A DNA stretch of 64,000 nucleotides, from the NCBI RefSeq assembly GCF_021869535.1, contig NW_026262581.1, positions 119,564,771 through 119,628,770 of the forward strand. Reading direction: 5' to 3'. Every line of letters starts with the position of its first letter. The first letter of the stretch is position 1. Position numbers and translations under genes: made by a program. This DNA comes from Mytilus californianus. Its lineage: Eukaryota; Mollusca; Bivalvia; Mytilida; Mytilidae. Below, piece by piece: positions 56,781 to 64,000 of this stretch. The notes under the pieces were generated by a model. That model did no database searches. It was not told the origin of the DNA and saw nothing but the letters and a program-made list of their open reading frames with translations.

Positions 56781-56999
56781 CCCAACAACATCATCTAAAA
56801 ATCATATGATACGGTCGCAAACATAAGCCAATATTCGATACGATATGTCAGGGCCTAAATCTTTTGAATGGCGGATAGCTGAGAATACATATAACAGAAA
56901 TTCGGCTCAAAATTTATCATCAACAACACATTGCTTGGTGTACCATAACAATTGTTACACTTGTATATTTTAATTTTCCAAATGCATAAAAGTAAGTGA

Positions 57000-57370
57000 T
57001 TTCAACGCAAACTACTTAATATATTTACATAAACCGGTATGGAATATTTGTTTCACAGATGACGTCGGATATGTTACAATTGTCGTAACCACAATCCCGT
57101 CCTCTTTTCTTCGATTGTTACCTAACGAATTAGACTTATAACCGGGTTTTGTACCTAAATGAGCAACACGACGGGTGCCACATTTGGAGCAAGATCTTCC
57201 TAGCACCTAAGATAATCCCCGGTTTTTTGGTAGGGTTGATGTTGTGTTTTGTGTCTTGTTGTTTGTCTTTTCGTCTTTTTTTTCGTTTTATGCAATGGCC
57301 ATGTCAGTTTGTTGTCGACTTATGACTTTTTGAATGTCCCTTTGGTATCCTTTATCTCTCTCACAGTTGA
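57000..57370 (+). repeat. Penelope-like 3' tail fragment, opposite orientation
   Basis: The reverse complement matches 54195-54540: 'tgtggcacccgtcgtgttgc', 'aacccggttataagtctaat', 'catctgtgaaacaaatattc' and, at 57300-57350, 'tgaatgtccctttggtatc'. The antisense frame CSKCGTRRVAHLGTKPGYKSNS is conserved between the two copies. Confidence 0.75.
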
Positions 57371-57439
57371 ATTAAAAATTCAGTCAACAAATTGAAATTA
57401 GATTCTTTTAATAGGTACATTGTATCCAAGTGTCTGATG

Positions 57440-57520
57440 TTATTCATCCTTGGCTTTCGCATATTTGGTTTTGAGCGTTCCTGGTGAAAGTAAATCTAGA
57501 AAAGCGGTTCAGATACAATT
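57440..57520 (+). mobile_element. retrozyme end fragment, second subtype
   Basis: Contains 'ttgagcgttcctggtgaaag' and 'agaaaagcggttc', the degraded AGCGCT-type hammerhead end seen at 39824-39865. At 57475-57516 the core reads CTGGTGA and the cleavage-side strand no longer pairs. Confidence 0.5.
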
Positions 57521-57554
57521 TATAAAGTGTTCTTATTATTTTTTAATCAGCGAC

Positions 57555-59425
57555 TATCATTTTATTTAGTAAAATTGAGAACGGAAAAGGGCATGTGTCA
57601 AAGAGACAACAACCCGATCAAAGAGCAAAAAACAGCCGAAGGCCACCAATGGGTCTTCAACACAGCGAGAAAATCCCGTACCAGGAGGCGGGCTTCAGAT
57701 GGCCCCTAAACAAAATATGTGTACTAGTACAGTGAAAATGGACGTCATACTAAACTCCAAAACATATAAATGAATAAGAATTAAAAATGATACAAGACTA
57801 ACAAAGGCCAGAGGCTCCTGACTTGGGATAGGCGTAAAAATGCGGCGGGGTTAAACATGTTTAGTGATATCTCAACCCTCCCTGTATACCTCTAGCCAAT
57901 GCAGAAAAAAAAACAAACACACAGCAATACGCACAGTAAAACTCAGTTTAAAAGAAGTCCGAGTCCGATGTCAGAATAGGTAACAAAAGAAACTAAGCAA
58001 AATGACAATGATACATAAATTAACAAAGGACAACTAGTAGTTACTGATATGCCAGCTCCAGACCTCAATTAAACTGATTGAAAGATTATGTCTTCATCAT
58101 ATGCAAATCAAGCCCAATCCCTCCTGTTAGGGGTTTAGTATCATACCATCATAAATTATATGAGGAGAACATAACCCGTATCATGCCAACAACTGGTTTT
58201 AGAGTAAATGTGTTTATTTCCGATGCAAAGACCCTATGAGTGAATAAATATCAATACCAAAATACTGTGGATTCATTTATTTTTGTGGATACCAATTTTC
58301 GTGGATTAAGGAAAACTTACATGTTCGTGGATATATAATTTCGCGGTTTTGCCGAAGTGTGCATACAAGTCTATAGAAAATTTGCTATTCGTTGATCATT
58401 TAATTTCGTGGTTTACCTGAACCCACGAAATCCACGAAAATTGATATCCAACGAATATTAATGAATCCACAGTATGCCATCTTTAATGACCTGACAAAAG
58501 TATCGTAACTATATTTCTTCTGAATAAGTCTGTTTAAAGGTTTGGTTAGCTTTTGAGGTGAATGCCGACATTTTTGTGCTTTGTAAAGAATATTACCATA
58601 AAAGATTGGATGTGAAATAACTGAACGTATAAGATGTCTGCATGTTGATTTATATTTACGAATGATGTCCTTGTACCGATGATAAAATTTAGTAAATGTT
58701 TTGACTATTTGTGATATCGAAAACCCTGGTGTAATAATTTTTCAGTAATACAGAGATTTCCTTCGTTAAAAACAAATACGTTGTTACATACACGAGCGAA
58801 TCGAACAAGTTGAGATATATAAACACCATAAGATGGTGACAAGGGAACGTCACCATCTAAAATGAATAATTAACAATTAGAAATGAAAAATCATCTCTTT
58901 TATCATAAATTTTGGTATTAAGCTTCCCGTTAAAGATAAAGATATCAAGATCCAGGAAAGGGCAGTGTTCATTGTTAGTATAAGCTTGATTTAAAGTCAG
59001 TTCAGCCGGATAAATCTCTTTAGTGTACATACTGAAGTCGTCATTATTGAGAGCCAATATATCATCCAAATATCTAAAAGTGTTATCAAATTTTTGTATC
59101 AGATGTTGTTTCGATTGGTTTTTGCTGATTTTAGTCATAAATTGTAACTCATAACAATATAGAAACAAGTCCGCAATAAGTGGTGCACAGTTAGTCCCCA
59201 TTGGAGTTCTGATAACTTGACGATATACGGAGTCTCCACAGCGAACAAAGATGTTATCTAGTAAATATTCAAGGGCAGTTATAGTATCAAAGCAGGTCCA
59301 ATTGACATAGTTCTTTTGTTTGTTGTTACTAAAAAATGACCTAACAGAGTTTGAACATATATATTCGCATTCTGACTTTTTAAATGACCATTTAATTAGG
59401 TGTGTGAATTATGTAAATATGTCAT
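57555..59425 (-). pseudogene. Penelope-like reverse transcriptase, copy 5, split by a MITE
   Basis: Minus strand: an RT start near 59420, then MGTNCAPLIADLFLYCYELQFMTKISKNQ, FDNTFRYLDDILALNNDDFSMYTKEIYPAELTLN (YLDD box intact), CPFLDLDIFIFNGKLNTKIYDKRDDFSFLIVNYSF (59201-58857). Then come frameshifted SPSYGVYISQLVRFARVCNNVF and FRYHK.VKTFTKFYHRYKDIIRKYKSTCRHLI (about 58730-58620), and a tail down to 57555 carrying 'ccaccaatgggtcttcaaca'. Nearest relative is the copy at 50120-51370. A 208-bp MITE interrupts the tail at 58265-58472. The 5' part of the RT is missing. Confidence 0.87.
58265..58472. mobile_element. 208-bp MITE (CTGTGGATTCATT ends) in a Penelope-like copy
   Basis: The left end CTGTGGATTCATTTAT and the reverse complement of the right end CTGTGGATTCATTAAT form inverted repeats. 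TA flanks both sides (58263-58264 and 58473-58474). The paralogous copy at 50801-50810 reads 'catattttgg', i.e. one TA, giving the empty site. Interior phrases such as 'ttcgtggat' recur in both orientations. Confidence 0.92.
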
Positions 59426-61510
59426 TGCGATAACTTAATCACTTAGATTAGTTGCAATAAACAAGTTAAAAATGAAAAATTCTCGATCTAAATGAGAACA
59501 ATGGTCTGTTTATATTACAAACAGTAAAATGCCATAAGGAAAATTAAACACACTTGTTAAACCTAAAAATCTACCTCACTGTTCTTATTACTAAGAGTGA
59601 GGAAGTCTTAAACAAGTAAAATCAAAACAACTTATTCTTTGAATTAATCAAAACACAAGTACGCTACTATATATATATTAATTTTGAGCTAAAGAGAAAG
59701 AATCGTAGCCACACGACCATGGTTATTGTCTTTTGCAAATAGATAAAAACAATATTCCATTTTTATAAGATCGTTTAATTCATAATTCATATAATCGATT
59801 TTTGTCACACCCAAATGCTACAATTTTTGCGAAACTTGAAAACAACATTTACAAAAGAATGACATCATGACTCCATTTGAATAAAAATGTCAATTTCTAT
59901 GCATTACGGGTAAATGTTTTCTTTAAATACGTATTCTATGTATTTCGTGCACTTCATAAGCTGTAGTTTTTATGGTCGTGCTTGATCAGCAAAAACGTGA
60001 ACATTACAATAGACATTGAACATTGAAATATAAATGCAGAAATTCTAATTATCCTTTAACCTTGATGTGATTGAGCTTATTGGTGTATGACAAGTAAATA
60101 ATATTCTGTAACGTTTAAAACAAATTGAAACTCTAATCCTTTAGCATTTGCATTGATTGTTTAAAAAATATATATTTGCCTTCGTCGAAAGAAATCATAA
60201 CTCGCAATAGCTTGATTTTACTGAAAGGTTTGGCGCAATACGTGCAACATTGGAACTTGAAAGCATATGTATAGTTTTGTACATGGACACTTAAGTTATG
60301 CCTGTGTACATTTTTAAAAAAAATTTCACTCTCTCTTTGAAAGATGAAGAAAAGACGATTCTCTCGTTTGATAAAAGTAAAGCTATCATGTGTTTTGTGA
60401 ATTAACTGTCAACTTCTTCGTGTTAAAATGTAGTATTTAACGATCGTGGTCTTAATAATGACTTAATGGCCAAGAACATTCATCAGATGTTCACATTTCT
60501 TTCAGTTGATTTGGACACTGAACAATATATAATAAAACATTTGTACTATAACTGAATCTTTTCCGGTAATTAACTTAGGCATTCATGTGACTAACAAAAT
60601 TTACTTGTTATGGTAAGGTTATATGTCACGTACTATTTGTTTACTTAATATAGAACAATTCTGGCAATAATGTGATAATTCCCTCGTAACAAACCATGTA
60701 TTTGAAAAAAATAATGTCTCTAATAACAAGAGTCCAAAGACATTATGGTTTGTAAACACGAAAGCAAATTAATTCCGTCTATTAAATTTCCATACCAATG
60801 TAATATTAATCTTATGGAAATAATTAATAGGTAAATAATTGAATTAGCCTTAAAAAACCTAGACAAGGAGTCTGAAGCATTCTTTGCATTAGATACTTGT
60901 CTTATTACCATATCTATGAAACAGTGTTGTGAATGACAATTACGTATGACATTGTCATCTGTATGCACTATATCTGTACTCCTAAAATAACGAAGTTCAT
61001 TATTTAGCCGGCATGACGTATAAACGACGAATCAAATAATTTCAATTTATATATAACTAATATAAGACAATGGTGTTGTTTAAAAGTTACACCATTCCAG
61101 GCCCTTTTGTGTGTTTTCCACATAATTTACATTATTAAATAACAAGTTCAGGTCAAATCCCATACCAGTCACGTACTCGCGGGTGTGTTCCAGAATCTGT
61201 GGTAGAAATCATTTTATATAACTGTAATACTATGGAAAATTATTGTTTATGATTGTGTTATTCATTGAATTCATGACTTATTTATTTCACATGCACATTT
61301 GAATTAACTAGGTGTCGAAACACTTGATGCATATACGTGCCAACATACCCTTTTCCTTTACTTACAGAGGACAATTTCCATGTAAGGCAAATAAACTGTT
61401 TTGTCTTTTCTGGTTACATTTGATATTATATTTGTCCACTTTATACAAGGTCAAATAGCTATGAAAGGTTAGTTGGGTTAAAATAATCTGTTTACACATT
61501 TCCTATGGAA
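59426..61510. other. unassigned DNA
   Basis: No exon or repeat recognised. The minus-strand frame at 60720-60968 was examined as a possible TM2 exon of the GPCR and rejected. Confidence 0.4.
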
Positions 61511-61640
61511 ACGCGTTGCAGTTTATTCATGCACCCTAGAGTAACACGTTGTTGTTGGTTCGCATACCCTAAAACAACGACCCTAGAGCAACGCGTTACA
61601 GTTCACGTATCATAGAGTACACTAGAGCAACACGTTGATG
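61511..61640. repeat. cluster of CTAGAG(C/T)AAC(G/A)CGTT motifs
   Basis: Related strings occur at about 61539 (ctagagtaacacgtt), 61582 (ctagagcaacgcgtt) and 61622 (ctagagcaacacgtt), with a half-copy at 61511 (acgcgttgcag). Spacing is about 40-43 bp. A degenerate minisatellite or a site cluster; no function inferred. Confidence 0.6.
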
Positions 61641-64000
61641 CTCAACATACAATGTGATTCTTCTTCCTGTAGGGAACGTGTATCATTCGAAAACGTGTCA
61701 ACCCTATTACGAACTAATAGGTAAATCTAGGTATTTAAAATTCACAAAAATTAATCGATCTTGAGCTATATAGGCTCAACACACGCGTTGTCGATGACAA
61801 AACACACGATTATTCTGTTCAGATTATATTTACCAACATAAGTGCTTTATGTATTTGCATAGTATTCCAACAACCAGATAGTGCATAACCTACATATTGT
61901 TTCCTCAACATTATTTATAAATATAAATACCTTGAGCTATGATAAAAAGTTTAAAATGTACTCAGACATGTCAAAGTAATTCTTAGTGTCTTTACTTCTG
62001 TCATTCGGTGACTTTAAGAGGATCGCCTTTGTTTAAACTGTAATAGGACAAATATTATAATAGTATTAACCAACATTGGGTTTTGTTCAGAGTATCAACT
62101 TACCTGCGTTGACTGATTATTATCGAAGAATATTCATTAGTATTGAATCTGATGTAATTACATGCATAAAAAATAACCGGCTCAAATAGAGGATTGTCAA
62201 TAAACTCTCCGTGGCCACAATAAAAAAACCAGAAAAGATAAAGTTAGCCCTTTAAACACCCTGTCGTTTCTACGAATTTTGAAACGACAACTTGATTGCT
62301 AACCAATGAATACTCCTCTGCTTAAACTTCGACATGTTGTATAATACTTAAATGTCAAGGGAACATTTGCTCATCTGCATCTGGATTTTTCAATACCTGG
62401 TCAATGTGATGTAGTCGATAAAGTCCAATCATTTACATGTAAATGTCAGATTTCAAAGTTTATTCCAGTAATAATTAGTAGCAAAGCTGACTGATTTCTT
62501 CAAGCTATCTTGAGATTGATGATTGGTTTGTACTTTAACAACATTATTAACTCTCATTATTAAAACACAGTTCAATTTTCTGATTTAATTTCGATTTAAT
62601 TCTTATTTATTTTTTCTCGTTTCATTGCGCTTCTCATTATTTTTTAAATAGTTTTTCCTCCTAATATGCATTGTCTTAATACGTATAGGTACTTTGACTA
62701 AAAAATGTGGAAAGAATATTAAATTTTTATCTTAATGGACACAATTAACCAACATTGTCCTTTGGTGTTGTCGTTCAAACCGTTATTTAAACATTAAGCA
62801 TGTTGTACGCGTTGATTATGATATTCATACCAAGTGACGATCCGATTTGCTTATAAACATGGAATTCATAGTCTAAAATAGAAATATCTCTGAGGCAAAT
62901 TTCAAATCGTTTTCTGCAGATAAGTTGAAGCAATAAAAAAACCACACAGTAATTAAGTAATTTGCGTATTGTTACAAGAGGGCCAGTTGTCTCTCACAAA
63001 ATATTAGATACATTGCACTTCCGTAACTATAATATATAATGTGTATTATTGTTTTTTGTTTGTTTGGTTTTATATCAATTATATCAAATTCCAACATCAA
63101 TTTATATCTAAGACAGTACTTTGTTATATATCATAGACAAACAACACATGACCATTGACGTTAACGATGCTAACATTGCGCTTATTAATAGTGGTCCAGA
63201 CAGTGTCAAAAAGTTAATACTTTTCTTACGGTTGGAAGCGAAAAATAAACGACGAACCATATTAAAACGTAATAAATCACAGCAATGCAATAATGGTGTA
63301 CACACACTAAATAACAGAATGCAAACATGATATATGATTTATGAAAGCTCATTTATTAACCTCATCAAATTGATTGGCATTACTACCACAACAACAAATG
63401 TCATAGATATATGATATTGCCTATACTTTATTAGATGTAAGATGACATAGTACCTACACAGTTTACCCTTACAAAGGATGTTGTCCTACCTGAAGTTCTT
63501 TTAATCAACAAGTCTACCCTTAAGCACTATATATAAGGAACTCCAATACTGGCTATTGCTAGTAAACAATTTGATTAGTAAGTGTTGGATTCTGTATGAT
63601 TATTTTATGTAAGCAATTCATGACTCACCATATGTGTACATACTTACGTTATAACGTGTCTTAGCAGAAGGTCCTTTATAACTTAGGTTAATGGAGAAAC
63701 ACGTATTGACTTACAATCATCAGTCCATAACACATCCAACAGAAACTAAATTGATTAACAGGGACCCAATCAAAGATCTTAAGTAAACTCGGGTCTTCTG
63801 GAGGATTAATCCGTTAATGAAACATATCCGGTGTTAAAGCATCACATACAAGTCGATCAATAAATGTATCTTGTATAATCATTATCCTTTGATATAACAA
63901 GACGATGTAGGACCAGTTTCTAACCCATATACATGAACAAAAACGGAATTTTAAATGGAAACTCATTTTTTTGACTGGGCAAGAGATAGAAAACAAAAAC
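61641..64000. other. unassigned DNA to the window edge
   Basis: No recognised gene. Isolated donor-like sites on the minus strand at about 62104 and 63713 are discussed under findings. If the GPCR gene is continuous, this is likely intron or upstream region of it. Confidence 0.4.

Noticed and set aside
60720-60968. Minus-strand frame with hydrophobic stretch as GPCR TM2 exon
   Set aside because: It has a chance HWYG string but no N..LA.AD motif, no fitting splice phase, and its composition is AT-rich chance translation.
63121-63330. Plus-strand 69-codon frame (and its antisense frame) as a gene
   Set aside because: No family motif, no strong splice pair, and both strands are open over the same bases, which fits chance.
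1-64000. tRNA, rRNA, CRISPR array, bacterial operon or viral genome
   Set aside because: No cloverleaf with A/B boxes, no rRNA-like conserved core, no regular short-spacer repeats and no viral genes were seen; all tandem repeats have eukaryotic minisatellite or transposon character.

Overview
The window reads as nuclear DNA from a bivalve, most likely a mussel (Mytilidae). It is AT-rich, its introns are many kilobases long, and it is full of dispersed repeats whose wording (for example the 'cctgacttggtacagg' and 'gttgtctcattggcaatcataccacat' families and the hammerhead-bearing repeats) I associate with Mytilus genomes. The taxon call is inference from repeat content, not from a marker gene. 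I see no bacterial genes, rRNA, tRNA or CRISPR.

The one well-supported host gene is a class A (rhodopsin-like) peptide GPCR on the minus strand. Four exons (44057-43685, 40186-40045, 23222-23104, 10361-10126) join in frame across four consensus splice-site sets. They give 289 residues from the TM3 ERY motif through TM7 NPIIY to the stop codon. The best family resemblance is to orexin/allatotropin-type receptors. The exons for the N-terminus, TM1 and TM2 were not found and probably lie beyond base 64000 or in small exons I could not recognise. Two isolated plus-strand gene starts are plausible: a signal-peptide exon at 5547-5599, and a TATA box with a first exon at 52935-53057.

Everything else recognisable is mobile DNA, mostly sitting in introns of the GPCR gene. 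Left part (1-18.3 kb): a Tc1-like element with terminal inverted repeats (4056-5008), hammerhead-ribozyme retrozyme copies (2.9-3.1 and 7.9-8.5 kb), a Penelope-like reverse-transcriptase relic (11.8-13.2 kb), a mytilid repeat interrupted by a 465-bp MITE with a perfect TGTA target duplication (13633-14097), a second Tc1-like relic, and a structurally complete but coding-dead PIF/Harbinger transposon (14981-18300) with both a HARBI1-like nuclease gene and a Myb/SANT-like gene. Middle (18-44 kb): long unannotated intron DNA plus repeat copies and a Penelope-like relic at 31.0-31.8 kb. Right part (44-64 kb): direct repeats, at least four more Penelope-like copies, several MITEs, then mostly unassigned DNA.

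The most interesting signal is a set of eight hammerhead-ribozyme-like cores of three sequence types. All have a short self-complementary helix III. One pair bounds a 359-bp head-to-tail unit (8105-8463), as expected of a retrozyme. Another lies at the 3' end of a Penelope-like copy (54149-54186), in the same orientation as its reverse transcriptase, while the 5' end of that copy carries retrozyme-like sequence. This places the likely autonomous partner and its non-autonomous ribozyme-bearing relatives side by side.
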